Origin: Saccharomycopsis fibuligera x Saccharomycopsis cf. fibuligera | Lineage: Eukaryota; Ascomycota; Saccharomycetes; Ascoideales; Saccharomycopsidaceae | Direction of reading: 5' to 3' | Length of the DNA stretch: 64,000 nucleotides | Assembly (NCBI GenBank): GCA_001936135.1 | Contig: CP012821.1 | Span: forward strand, 310,001-374,000 | Shown here: piece by piece, positions 41,225 through 51,362 of the stretch | Layout: each line of letters starts with the position of its first letter | Numbering within the stretch: the stretch's first letter is position 1 | Notes under the pieces: generated by a model | Databases searched by the model: none | What the model saw: only the letters and a program-made list of their open reading frames with translations | What the model was told of the DNA's origin: nothing | Made by a program: the position numbers and the translations under genes

Positions 41225-43843
41225 ATTGGTAGCGCTAAGTCTACGTTAGCCTCTATTGAACGTTTTGGGCAATCATACAACACCGTTTCCTTAAACAAAC
41301 AACTTTCTTCTTTAAGACAATCTGGTACTATCGAAGACTATATTACTAAATTTAACTATTTGGCTTCAGCCTATAAAGCTGATGAATCCATTTTAATAGA
41401 TTTCTTTATCAATGGTTTGCAGGAGAACTTTAGGGTTCATGTTAGCATCATGAGAGACTCCTTTCTTCATCAAAATCTTCCTGTCTCTCTCGATTGGATT
41501 CAAACATCGGCAACCCGTATCGCTGCCACTATGCAACCCGTTCTTCATGGACAATCAAATTTCAATAAAAACCGCAAAAAATTTAACAATTATAAACCAT
41601 CCTCTGGTGCTGGGTTTTCTAATCACACTAACGGGAACGCAAAAAGTTACAACAATAACCGTTTTAACAAAACACACTTCAACAACAGACATTTCCACAA
41701 CCAAGGAAATAACAAGCCATTTTCAAAACATTCTGGGCTGGAAAAAACAAATCTTGACCACGTCACTTTAGAAAACCCCAATTTGGATGTCAACGAAGGA
41801 GTCGCTACACTCAACAAAACTAATGACCCTCCGATACTACACCCTGCTCATGTACAAGTCATGGTTAATGGTGTACAAGTGGAATCCTCATTTGATACTG
41901 GTGCTAGTTCTAATTTTGTCAGTAAGGAAGTAGTACAAACCAACCGTTGGCCTGTTTTTACTCCTGAAAAGACTAGTGTGTCTGTCTCAGCTAATAAAGA
42001 ACAACAACTACTCACGGAATGTTGCTCTTTGGATGTGGAAATTGGAGGAAAAACAAAAAGCACTTCAGCCTATGTCCTTCCTGTTTCGAGTCGCCCTATG
42101 ATCTTTGGCCTTCCGTTCATCAAGCAGCATGCGAGCTTGCTTGCACAAACTGGCGTTTGGTCTATCTTGGGTTCGGATGATGCTGTTCACCCTCAGGAAG
42201 AATCAAGCTTTAAAGCAGTACAAATTAACCTTATTCTGGCCCAAGAATTGCGCAAAGTGATTAAAAACTACGAGAAAATAGAACTTTATTGGGTAAAAGC
42301 GGACCCTGATATACTGGAATCCCAAAATCCCATTCCTACACCAAAAGAACTTAACAAGTCAAAATACAATGCTTTGAAACAGATGGTTCAAGCCGTTAGT
42401 GATGTTGACGGTAAAATTAAACACCTTCCACCGTTACGAGAACGCTTTGACCACAGAATCAAACTCACCGATGATCAAATCATTGCCCGACCACCATATC
42501 GATTAGCTCCAGTACAAACACAAGAAGCAGAAAATCAAATTGCTGAACTTTTAAAGCTGGGTATGCTTAAAGAGTCAGATAGTCCTTGGTCCTTTCCAAT
42601 AGTGATGGTTAAAAAACAAGATAATACTTGGCGTATGTGTGTTGACTACCGCCTCATTAACAACAAAACTATCAAAAACTCATTCCCATTACCTCACATT
42701 GATGATACATTAGCCAAGGTCGGAGGAAAAAGTTTTTATTCAAAAATCAATTTGGCACAAGGATACCATCAATTAAGAATGCACCCTGGAGACGAGGATA
42801 AAGTCGCATTTTCTACCTCATCCGGACATTATACATGGTGTGTAATGCCTTTTGGTTTGAAAAATGCACCTGCTTCATTTTCACAATTCATAAAGCTGAT
42901 TCTTGCTCCTTATTCACGTTTTCTGGTATATTATTTGGATGATATTCTCATTTATGGAGACGATGCAGAGCAACACTTTGAAGATGTAATGTGTATTTTA
43001 AAAGCGTTATCCAAAAATCAACTAACAATTAAAAAACAAAAATGTTGTTTTTTCCAAGAACGAGTAGACTTCTTGGGTCACGTGATTATGAAAGCCGGTA
43101 TTACAGCAAGCCCTCGGAAGATTGATGCTATTTTGAAGATGCCAGAACCAGATACACAGAAAAAAGCACAACGCTATGTTGGATGTCTTAACTACTATCG
43201 GAAATTCTTTAAGAATCTCTCAAAGATTCTAGCTCCCCTCAATCAACTAGCTGCCGGATCTATTACTTATAACGATCTGTGTAAGACAGCAGTTGCTAAA
43301 TCGAAGGAGCTTTTGGTCAACGCCCCTCTCCTCATCTCGACATACAGTGTTCAGCAGCTCAAACTTTTCACTGATGCCTCCAATGCTGCTATAGGGGGAG
43401 TATTACAGGGATATGATGATAATGATAAGTTGGTTGGCGTTGTTGGTTATTTTAGTAAGTCATTGGATGTTCATCAAAGACGATACTCGGTGTATGACAA
43501 AGAATTGTTGGCTATAGTGGAAACGTTGTGGCACTTTCGGATACAGATTGCTGATCGCCATGTTGTGGCACACACAGACCACGTATCATTAAGACATTTA
43601 CTGTTGCACAAACAACTCAATCCTCGCATTATGCGATGGCTCGACACCCTTTCTGAATATGATGTTGAAATAAAACACATCTCAGGACTGACTAACAAAG
43701 TTGCTGATTGGTTATCGAGACTTGATCTTGATGCTGTCCTGGTTGATGAAGGAATTCACGTTAAATTAGCTCAAATGACTTTGCAAGATGATAAACAAGA
43801 CCCATTTCTTAAAATGAAAATTGAGAAACTTGCTGCAAGATAA
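41168..43843 (+). CDS. Gag-protease-RT-RNase H polyprotein of element A
   Basis: An 891-codon frame starting inside the left LTR and reading across the primer site. Residues 25-135 look like the C-terminal half of a retrotransposon Gag; the first half seems deleted and no CCHC knuckle is visible, only an Asn/His/Lys-rich linker. Protease: DTGA at 243-246. Reverse transcriptase: about 430-650, with YLDD at 589-592 intact. However, the upstream catalytic Asp is Asn528 (SKINLAQGYHQ where families have a D-L pair). RNase H: FTDAS with D736, and HTDH further on. The frame ends with TAA at 43841 before integrase. The lost Asp and truncated Gag argue that the product is inactive. Confidence 0.88.
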   Translation: MNPETFSRLNSDPTTPSSTIGSAKSTLASIERFGQSYNTVSLNKQLSSLRQSGTIEDYITKFNYLASAYKADESILIDFFINGLQENFRVHVSIMRDSFLHQNLPVSLDWIQTSATRIAATMQPVLHGQSNFNKNRKKFNNYKPSSGAGFSNHTNGNAKSYNNNRFNKTHFNNRHFHNQGNNKPFSKHSGLEKTNLDHVTLENPNLDVNEGVATLNKTNDPPILHPAHVQVMVNGVQVESSFDTGASSNFVSKEVVQTNRWPVFTPEKTSVSVSANKEQQLLTECCSLDVEIGGKTKSTSAYVLPVSSRPMIFGLPFIKQHASLLAQTGVWSILGSDDAVHPQEESSFKAVQINLILAQELRKVIKNYEKIELYWVKADPDILESQNPIPTPKELNKSKYNALKQMVQAVSDVDGKIKHLPPLRERFDHRIKLTDDQIIARPPYRLAPVQTQEAENQIAELLKLGMLKESDSPWSFPIVMVKKQDNTWRMCVDYRLINNKTIKNSFPLPHIDDTLAKVGGKSFYSKINLAQGYHQLRMHPGDEDKVAFSTSSGHYTWCVMPFGLKNAPASFSQFIKLILAPYSRFLVYYLDDILIYGDDAEQHFEDVMCILKALSKNQLTIKKQKCCFFQERVDFLGHVIMKAGITASPRKIDAILKMPEPDTQKKAQRYVGCLNYYRKFFKNLSKILAPLNQLAAGSITYNDLCKTAVAKSKELLVNAPLLISTYSVQQLKLFTDASNAAIGGVLQGYDDNDKLVGVVGYFSKSLDVHQRRYSVYDKELLAIVETLWHFRIQIADRHVVAHTDHVSLRHLLLHKQLNPRIMRWLDTLSEYDVEIKHISGLTNKVADWLSRLDLDAVLVDEGIHVKLAQMTLQDDKQDPFLKMKIEKLAAR

Positions 43844-45228
43844 ACGAAATTTGATAAGCTATTCAAGATTCAGAATAACAAACTTTGGTATGATAATCCT
43901 ATTACTGAATCTAGTCTGCTCAGATTATGTGTTCCTCAGTCTTATCAAAAGGATTTACTAGCTGAAATCCATGGTGTTACTCATTTAAGTCTGTACAAAT
44001 TATATTTGAAACTAGCTGAGAAATATTATTGGCCCTCTATGTTTGCTGATATCAAACGTTTTGTTCATCGATGCGATGTTTGCCAACGCACATAAGCTGG
44101 TCCTACTACTAATAATTTGCTCGAACCATTAGAGATTCCACAGTCTCAATGGCTGAGTATCTCCATCAATTTTGTTACTGGGTTTCCACCGTCTGGTAGA
44201 ACAGACATGGTATTAGTTGTCGTGGACAAAATACTCTCATTTCTTACCAGTGAGCAAAACGATCACTGGATATAGCACAACTATAATTTTGATAAATGAG
44301 GTGTTCCGTTTACATGGTATTCCCAATGAAATAGTCTCGTATAGAGATGTTAGGTTCCAAAGTGTTATGTATCAAACTATTATGGACAAGTTGGGGATTA
44401 AGTTAAAGATGAGCACAGCCAATCATCCGGAAACTAACGGCCAAACCGAGAGAACCATCAAAATCCTAACTGGGATATTATGTCGGTATTGCTTTAATCA
44501 ATTCTCCTCTTGGCGAGAATTTTTACCTATGGTAGAATTTGCTTACAACACCTCTTACCACCACAGTATCAAGTGCACTCCATTTTTTGCAGACCACGGT
44601 TATGAAGCTCCAGACTCTTTTTATGATAGACGATTTTCTGAAGGCAATGTCACACCTACGGAAGAATATTTGGAAGCCGCTCAAGCTGTACTACATTGCA
44701 CAAGAGAATATTTATTACACCAGAAACATTGGTCTCAGGTAGTTTCAGATGAAAACCGTCGCGAAATCTCTTTTAATATTGGAAATTGAGTCCTTCTCCA
44801 CAGAGATGCTCATTTTGGTGCTGATGGTCCGTACAAGAAAATTCATTCAGTATATCTTGGACCATATAAAGTTGTTAAAAAAGTGGGGGAAAGTGCTGTT
44901 GAATTAGATTTACCTTCTATAACCAAACAGCATAGAGTTATTAATGTTAGATGGTTAAAATTGTACAAAGAACCTGACGTTCTATATCCAAAGGAACCCC
45001 TACAAAAGAAATGAAGACGCTGCTAGGGTAGATGAAATTACTGCGATAGCTGGCATTGCAAAAGACTACTTGCATGTGTTTTGGCAAGATTGCAAGCCTG
45101 AGCATGCCACGCCTATATCGTTTGACTTCTTCAGAACTAAAGTACCAACCAATTTACGAAATGCTCTAACTGAACAAATTAACTATCTCAAAAGAACTGG
45201 GTTATCCTCTAAGGAGGAGGAAGTGTAA
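43844..45228 (+). pseudogene. Broken integrase region of element A
   Basis: The integrase continues after the stop at 43841 in the same frame (HHCC finger with CDVCQR), meets a second TAA at 44093-44095, and shifts frame by one base near 44225. It then runs to a TGA at 44787, continues past it with a GPYK-type GPY/F segment, and shifts again near 45010 into a chromodomain-like tail that ends at the purine tract. At two catalytic positions the usual Asp is replaced: NFVTG for DFVTG, and SYRD for SDRD. Confidence 0.85.
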
Positions 45229-45631
45229 CAAATCAGTTCCAGAGAGCTCTTTGATAAAGATAACTCTTTGATAAAGGTAACTCTTAGTTACAGGTAGCTC
45301 CTAGTTACAGGTCGCTCCTAATAATAAATATATAAAAATATTGGGTTGGACCATGTATAAATACTGATCAGACTGAATAATACATATTGGTGTTGATCTA
45401 TAAATAGTAGCAGATGAAATTCTATAATTGGCTATAAAATATGTTCATTACGTCATGGTATCTTCTGAGTATCCACTGATGGTTTTGTTTTTAGAACTCA
45501 ATGTTCGTCAATATACTTATCTCCTTTATTTTATCTAGAGCATTACCTCTCTTCCTAGTCGATCCTAGAAACAACTATGAATCCAAACCTTTTCACGTCT
45601 TAATTCAGACCCTACGACCCCATCTCTTACA
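45224..45631 (+). repeat. Right LTR of element A (408 bp)
   Basis: Begins TGTAACAAATCAGTT after the purine tract and ends CTCTTACA. It contains a middle block (TTGGGTTGGACCATGTATAA, then AGACTGAATAATACA) absent from the left LTR but present in the relics at 40.4-40.8 kb. Near its end the region around ATGAATCCA has lost several bases relative to the other copies. Confidence 0.85.
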
Positions 45632-45636
45632 ACAAA

Positions 45637-45877
45637 TGTTGTGTTTAAATAAGGGTTAGTTCTCTACTAAGTATTTTAAACACGTTTGTTATGGTTATTA
45701 TCGTTATCGATGGGTATATCGGCTTGTCGTTTATTCCGCCCATCTCTATATATACAAGTTAAAAGGAACACGTCGCCGACCTTTATACAAGATTTTCGAC
45801 CTTCAAAGGCACCTTCTGACGGTTGTGAATACAGACTGATCAGGAATGCGAACACAACGAAGGAAATGTTCGCAACA
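45637..45877 (-). repeat. 3' LTR of element B (241 bp)
   Basis: Minus-strand termini TGTTGCGAACA and ACACAACA. Identical by eye to the other LTR, which indicates a recent insertion. Confidence 0.93.
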
Positions 45878-46486
45878 CTTCCCTGCCTCGACAAAATTTC
45901 GCCCTCGAAATTATCTCCAATCTGTACTACCCAGCGAAGGTTCAGAATTTCACGAGCCAATTCTGGTACACGAAGTGGGAAACATATAACCGCTATTACC
46001 ACATTGCGGACCAAATCCCAAAACCACTCCCATCATTCCATTCCGCTCTTTCAACTTGTAGAAGATAACAAAAATAGGAAGAAATGTTAACATCAAAAAT
46101 TTATAAATGAAAAGTGTAAATTGCATGCATGCTGAATGAAAAATAAGAAACATAAAAATAAAAAAACTCTTCTTTTGGCCAGAAAGAAAAGGTGTGATGC
46201 GTTCTTGTGCACATCCCGGCTAATTGACTGCTAACCAATTTGCAATGCATTTCTAAGGCAGAGCCAACGCCGGCAGGTCCAATCAGAGTTGCCTTGTCAG
46301 TAATTGGTACCTGGTCTATACTAAATCTCCGTACAATGATTTGCCATTAAATACGTCAGACTAGCAGAGCAACAAATATAAAATAAAATACCATCATCCA
46401 TCCAGATCCGTTTCAATCAACTCGATAATTCAGTGTTTCGCTTATTTTAAAGATGTACATAAACGTCAATCTTTCGTATCGATGAT

Positions 46487-46645
46487 CTCCAAGAATCCAA
46501 ACTTCGAAGAGGACTAGATCCAACTTCATTCCATCCACGACCTCCGAGGGTCCATATTCGAAGAGGAATAAATCCAACTTCTTTTCATTCACGACCTCCG
46601 AGGGTCCATATTCGAAGAGGAATAACATCCAACTTCTTTCATTCA
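46487..46645. repeat. 54-bp tandem repeat, about three copies, in element B
   Basis: CCTCCGAGGGTCCATATTCG starts a unit at 46541 and again at 46595; a diverged copy precedes them. On the minus strand the unit is a multiple of three and codes an 18-residue repeat (FLFEYGPSEVV core), but the ORF is short and probably not a gene. Confidence 0.85.
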
Positions 46646-47010
46646 TTCTCTTTCGTTAATCAATCTTTAACGCTTGATCATCGTCGAGTCATTCGTTTAC
46701 TCTTTTCTAGATTGTTAGTTGTCATTGTAGCCTTTGGCCACAATGGACTGACAACTTATTCTTCCCCTTGTTGGGCAGAAAGCGACCTCGCGCTAGATAC
46801 TAGTTTTAAGTCAGTGCATAGTATTTGCTCTTGTTTATCTCAGTCTATAACTCTCGTGTTGTTGTTTCTTTAAAATCAAAAAAAAAATCGTACTAAATCG
46901 TAATAATACCAACTAAATTCGCCGAATATACATACCGAATAATTATGTTGCTGTCGAATAGTTATGGTGTATACCAAAAACATGGGTCAAACATGCAACA
47001 TAGTGAAAAT

Positions 47011-47122
47011 ATGTTGAAATTATGTGAAGATATTTTGAAGATATGATAACAATATGTTGAAATTATGTGAAGATATGTTGAAGATATGATAACAATATGT
47101 TGAAATTATGTGAAGATATGTT
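47011..47122. repeat. 43-bp tandem repeat in element B
   Basis: Units start with ATGTTGAAATTATGTGAAGA at 47011, 47054 and 47097. It lies just after the integrase stop (minus strand). Confidence 0.88.
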
Positions 47123-47152
47123 ACTTCTAAAACTGTAATTTAATTACGTGTC

Positions 47153-48349
47153 TCAACTTGACATCTTCTCCAAATCCAGTAACCAATTATCAACCAATTG
47201 GTCTGTTGGTTCTTGTTCCGTTCGTATCAAAAATGTTTTCAACAATCTCTTAGTTATTGCTTGTGGCACGCATTCCATCCAGGTGTCAACATCAAAAATA
47301 CCGGCTATATGGGGAGGAGCACGGTGAAACGTGGCAGATATCTCCTCATTAGCAATATCAATAAAAATAATCTCTTTAATATCATCTAAACGTGCTTTCA
47401 ATTGACGCTTCTGTGGACAGTTGAGATAATCCTGAAAAACTCGGTGTAAATAACTAAAATCAGAGTCATTCTGACGTTTATAAGGCTTTAACCATTTGCA
47501 TAAGAATTTTTGACTGCGTAGACTTCTCCGAAGAGGAATGTTTATAGAAATTTGGTTATATTCGTTGATCTCCGAAACACAGCGATATGGTCCAAAATAT
47601 ATTGGATCCCACTTGCTTATAGTTGCACTATGGAAAGCAAGTCGATGAACAAATACTAAGTCGTTTTTCCGAAACTTCTGAATCGGTCTAAAGTTGTTGG
47701 CTTTAAACTCGCGACTGATAATGTTGTCAATGTCCTCATTCTTGACTAATCTCCAAATTACCTGATGATGGTCATCTTGAAACTGAACGTAATTGGCCAA
47801 AGCGTTTGGATTCTCATTGTAGTGTTCACGCTTTTTGGGGTCCTTTAGTTCATGCCAAGGAACAACTTCTTGCAGAAAATGGGTTGATTGTGGAGCTGGT
47901 AAAACATTGTTTCTGCCTGTACTAATTTGAAAAGCATTAAAACCACGCGTTTGCTTTGCTTCGTTCAAGTAATATTCAATAATGGGTAAGTACTGAAGCC
48001 AATTTGAAAACAATTCCATATAACTTTTGAGTACTTGACTGACCGTGCGAATATTGCGTTCTGCTAGACCATTAGACTGATGATGGTTGGGAGTCGCAAA
48101 GATAATGTTAACACTATAAGTTTCTAGAAATTTCTTAAAGACTCGTGAAGTAAATTTAGCATCTAAATCCGCAATGATGACCTTTGGAAAATAATGTCGT
48201 GTAAATAATTTCACTAGTATGTTGATTATAGTTGTTGAGGTTGCATTTGCCACAATTGGTTCAAGGTAAATACGTCTCGACAATCTGTCGACTACAACCA
48301 AAATTTGATTGAAGATTTGGTTCTGGACCACTTTCATTTCTGGTTTCAA
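47153..48349 (-). pseudogene. Integrase fragment of element B
   Basis: An open frame of about 398 codons without an ATG at its head. It begins inside the integrase core (LVVVDRLSRR), so the first catalytic Asp and the zinc finger are gone. It keeps IIADLDAKFTS and NGLAERN (second and third catalytic regions) and the YFGPYRC GPY/F motif. A tail of about 130 residues (KWLKPYKRQND and on) follows. It overlaps the Gag fragment in another frame, which marks the deletion joint. Confidence 0.85.
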
Positions 48350-48494
48350 GATTTTTTAATCTTTCGTCATGATTTCCCATTTGTTGTTTAATTTCCTTGA
48401 GTAATCCCACAATGATTTCCAATTTTTGCCCGTTGTTTGAGCCTTCAACCGCTGGCTTTTCGGTTGATTGTCTTTGATTGTCTTGTTTGTCCAT
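48261..48494 (-). pseudogene. Gag N-terminal fragment of element B
   Basis: Starts at an ATG 57 bases inside the 5' LTR and encodes about 60 residues of polar, coiled-coil-like sequence (GLLKEIKQQMGNHDERLKNL). It then runs out of frame into the integrase region, where it stops. This looks like the Gag start joined to integrase by a large internal deletion. Confidence 0.7.
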
Positions 48495-48550
48495 TCTTTA
48501 AGTATGTAGTTTGTTCTCAACTTTCACCTAATTAAATTACGAAGAAGTAA

Positions 48551-48791
48551 TGTTGTGTTTAAATAAGGGTTAGTTCTCTACTAAGTATTTTAAACACGTT
48601 TGTTATGGTTATTATCGTTATCGATGGGTATATCGGCTTGTCGTTTATTCCGCCCATCTCTATATATACAAGTTAAAAGGAACACGTCGCCGACCTTTAT
48701 ACAAGATTTTCGACCTTCAAAGGCACCTTCTGACGGTTGTGAATACAGACTGATCAGGAATGCGAACACAACGAAGGAAATGTTCGCAACA
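48551..48791 (-). repeat. 5' LTR of element B (241 bp)
   Basis: Identical by eye to the LTR at 45637-45877. Its outer end is 12 bases before tRNA-Val. Confidence 0.93.
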
Positions 48792-48803
48792 ACAAACGTT
48801 TTT

Positions 48804-48877
48804 GGTTTCGTGGTCTAGTTGGTTATGGCATCTGCTTAACACGCAGAACGTCCCCAGTTCGATCCTGGGCGAAATCA
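48804..48877 (+). tRNA. tRNA-Val(AAC)
   Basis: A 74-base cloverleaf: acceptor GGTTTCG/CGAAATC with discriminator A, A box TGGTCTAGTTGG, anticodon AAC in loop TTAACAC, B box AGTTCGATCCT, and a T-run terminator. It is the anchor of the A and B insertions. Confidence 0.95.
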
Positions 48878-49287
48878 TTTTTTTTTCACGATTTTCACTT
48901 TGTTGAGCTGATATAATGAAATTAGCGTGAAGAGATATGATCAAAGTAGAATTGAAGAAAAATAATTTTCTAAAAACCACCTACCATCAATGAATAGATC
49001 CGTTGAACTGAAATATGATAATGCATCCGAAAAAGCTTTAATAGCTACATTAGATGTGCTTATTAGACTGTATTTTCTATCACTTCTCTAGTTAATAAAT
49101 TGTTCTGGTGTTTTCGAAACAAAATGAATACTCGACTTGCTGGTTTCAATATCCTAATAGTATCACTAGCGAAAATGTGCTCAAGATATTACATCATACA
49201 CTACCACTAGCTAGAACTTTTATTTAAAAGGAAATATAAATACATGATAGGTTTCTAATTTAATATTAAATATCAAAAAATAAAAAA
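48878..49287. other. Spacer between tRNA-Val and tRNA-Gly with a family-C scrap
   Basis: No gene. Bases about 49025-49110 (GATGTGCTTATTAGACT, then TTTTCTA.CACTTCTCTAGTT) match 50495-50570 in the same orientation, so a fragment of the family-C repeat sits here too. Confidence 0.65.
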
Positions 49288-49358
49288 TGCGTAGACCGGG
49301 AATCGAACCCGGGGCCCAACGATGGCAACGTTGAATTTTACCACTAAACCATCCACGC
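49288..49358 (-). tRNA. tRNA-Gly(GCC)
   Basis: A 71-base cloverleaf on the minus strand: acceptor GCGTGGA/TCTACGC with discriminator A, A box TGGTTTAGTGG, anticodon GCC in loop TTGCCAT, and B box GGTTCGATTCC. A solo A-type LTR lies 11 bases upstream of its 5' end. Confidence 0.95.
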
Positions 49359-49369
49359 TTTATTACGTT

Positions 49370-49640
49370 TGTAAGAGATGGGGTCGTAGGGTCTGAATTA
49401 AGACGTGAAAAGGTTTCTGGATTCATAGTTGTTTCTAGGATCGACTAGGAAGAGAGGTAATGCTCTAGATAAAATAAAGAAGATAAATATATTGTAATGA
49501 AAGGAAGATGACTTCGCTTACCGTTCTTTTATACATAATGCATAATAGTTATAATGGTGAACCTAGCTACGGTTAGGAGCTTCGTAACTAGGAGCGATCT
49601 ACACCTTTATCAAGGAGTTATCTTGAACTGATTTGTTACA
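49370..49640 (-). repeat. Solo A-type LTR upstream of tRNA-Gly (271 bp)
   Basis: On the minus strand it begins TGTAACAAATCAGTT and ends CTCTTACA, and it shares the ATGAATCCAGAAACC start-codon region with element A. It is 11 bases upstream of tRNA-Gly, the same placement as A and B at tRNA-Val. No matching 5-bp flanks were seen (ACGTT versus GTTTA on the plus strand). Confidence 0.88.
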
Positions 49641-50660
49641 GTTTAATTTTTTAAACTATTGATTGAAATCCCATAGGTCAATATGTAAAACAGGCTCATC
49701 CTCTAACTCAGTGATACAAGCGAAATAATTCAGATCGACAGCTACCTATTGGTCCTGGAGAAGTACTCTCACCTACGGCACGACAAGGATTTCAAATAGA
49801 AAACTGTTCCGATTTCTTGACTTGTTTACTATCACCGCGCTAATGAATTAGATAACACTGTTATCTCAGTGAGTAGAAGATGTTACTGAAATGAGTCCCC
49901 TTCTTTTTACCTGTTGTCGAAGGATAGTGACAAAACCTACTACACATACCCAAGAGAATGACCTCTGAGCAGCACTGATTAGATTAGTCTCTCCTCTAGT
50001 AGTGAAGGGAAATCTCTCACTTCAGATTTAGTTACGTGGTAAACTAATCGAGTAATGAAACTGGGCTTATTTTCTTTACTTTTATTATACACTATATCAC
50101 TAAATAAAAGTGTTCTGTTTTCCGGTTATATATAACAATTTCATTCATCACCCATAATGTCCACATGATGAAAAATTTTCATCGTGCTTTTGATGTTGAT
50201 TGCCCTGGTAATCATGCGTGCGTCAGACTGTTCTTCCGCCATTGGATGCAGTTTACCAAAAAAAAAAAAAAAAAAATTATACATAATGAACTGTATGAGT
50301 GATGATGATATTGGTATAATTCCAACACTTGCTGATATATTCAAAAAAAATACTAAAACAAAAGCAATAACCATCAGAGCCACAATCTTCTCTAGATCTA
50401 TATCAACCCCAATAAAACGACTGAATTGACAATACTAACGGGGTTTTTACTTATATAAGTTTCCCCTATATAATAACAATTGAACTATAATGTAAATGTT
50501 ATATAGATGTGCTTATTAGACTCTATTTTCTAGCACTTCTCTAGTTTATAAATCGTTCTGGCGTTTTCGAAAAAAAAAACATGCAAGTGTAAATCCGAGG
50601 ACCAGTTGTATGTTTAATTTTGTCGATTCTTACCAGCCAGAGCCAGCTGGAAGTATAAAT
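49641..50660 (-). repeat. Family-C dispersed repeat, longest copy
   Basis: About 1 kb that aligns in blocks with 17.98-18.64 kb (opposite strand) and with about 40.09-40.29 kb (same strand). Its central part contains a short minus-strand ORF with one hydrophobic stretch (VIAFVLVFFLNI), not shared by the 18-kb copy and disrupted upstream by a stop. It abuts the solo A-type LTR. The family could be a long solo LTR or a non-autonomous element; its ends are not well defined. Confidence 0.65.
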
Positions 50661-51362
50661 GGAAACGGTCAATTTTCAATATATCGTATCTAAGGTTTGA
50701 ATACGAGAAAAGCGTTTGTACTTTGTCTCTAACCGGAAAAGGTCAACGTAACTTTTCATGATCAATCATTACGCTTCCAGAAATAAATCTGACTGTTTAG
50801 ATAAGTGAGGTGGGGCGGGTGAATATGATCCTTATCTGGTTTTGAGGAACTACACCATAAAATAGAAAAATTTTTACAAATTATGGAAACAAATTAAAGT
50901 ATACCTATTCAGGTACGATGGTGCACTTACAGCTTTTTTAGCTTAGCACTACTGTTATCAAAAAGTCACTGAAGGTTCCTGTAAATATTGTAAATGTTCT
51001 AGTACAGGATCTTAGGTAAAACAAGAAAGCCAAAAGAATTGCATTTTGACTGCTTCAAAAGATTGAAGAAAAATACCTTTGATAAAATTCGAATCCAAAG
51101 CACCTAATCAGCTTTTTTTTATTTAGAATAAAAGTCCTCATTTTTTGAGACTTATATGTCCGTTGAGCTATTCATCAAGAATGATTCCAAACAGGAACGG
51201 GTAACCCAGATTTTCATATATGCGCATGCTCCTGCATCTCGAGATGGAGATAATGTCTTCTGTCAAAATTGACGGAATGGAAGGAAGAATAAAGTTCCCT
51301 TTAGCTCTATCAACTATTTATCTTATTCAATATTAAGCTTATGTTATATACATTATAATTAA
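50661..51362. other. Intergenic region upstream of the mitochondrial-type gene
   Basis: No gene or repeat recognised in about 700 bases. Confidence 0.5.

Larger units (their letters stand above)
40900..45631 (+). mobile_element. Ty3/gypsy LTR retrotransposon A (degenerate)
   Basis: A full-length but inactive element: left LTR, primer-binding site, one gag-pol frame, broken integrase, purine tract, right LTR. The order protease, reverse transcriptase, RNase H, integrase is that of Ty3/gypsy (Metaviridae). The primer site TGGTAGCGC (41227-41235) is complementary to the 3' end of initiator tRNA-Met, as in yeast Ty3. The purine tract AAGGAGGAGGAAG ends at 45223. The right end lies 12 bases before tRNA-Val once the later insertion B is removed. 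The immediate 5-bp flanks (AACGT left, ACAAA right) do not match, and the two LTRs differ in length, so the copy has probably recombined. Confidence 0.9.
45637..48791 (-). mobile_element. Ty3/gypsy retrotransposon B, internally deleted, with identical LTRs
   Basis: A 3,155-bp element bounded by two 241-bp direct LTRs that look identical and flanked by a 5-bp ACAAA duplication (45632-45636 and 48792-48796). Read on the minus strand: 5' LTR, a short Gag N-terminus, an integrase frame, about 1.3 kb of non-coding sequence with tandem repeats, a purine tract (GAGGCAGGGAAG on the minus strand) and the 3' LTR. Protease, RT and RNase H are missing, so it needed help from another copy to move. It is inserted between element A's right end and tRNA-Val. 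Confidence 0.9.

Noticed and set aside
44217-44789. Separate integrase gene with its own start
   Set aside because: It starts at a non-ATG codon and is simply the frameshifted continuation of element A's pol.
45686-46090. 134-codon ORF starting in the B LTR
   Set aside because: It repeats in both LTRs, starts at a TTG and runs antisense to the element; it is an LTR by-product.
46487-47122. CRISPR-like array
   Set aside because: Direct head-to-tail tandem repeats without unique spacers, inside a eukaryotic retroelement.
50141-50383. 80-codon ORF in the family-C repeat
   Set aside because: It has one hydrophobic stretch but begins at a non-ATG codon, contains a Phe run from poly(A) DNA and is absent from the 18-kb copy.
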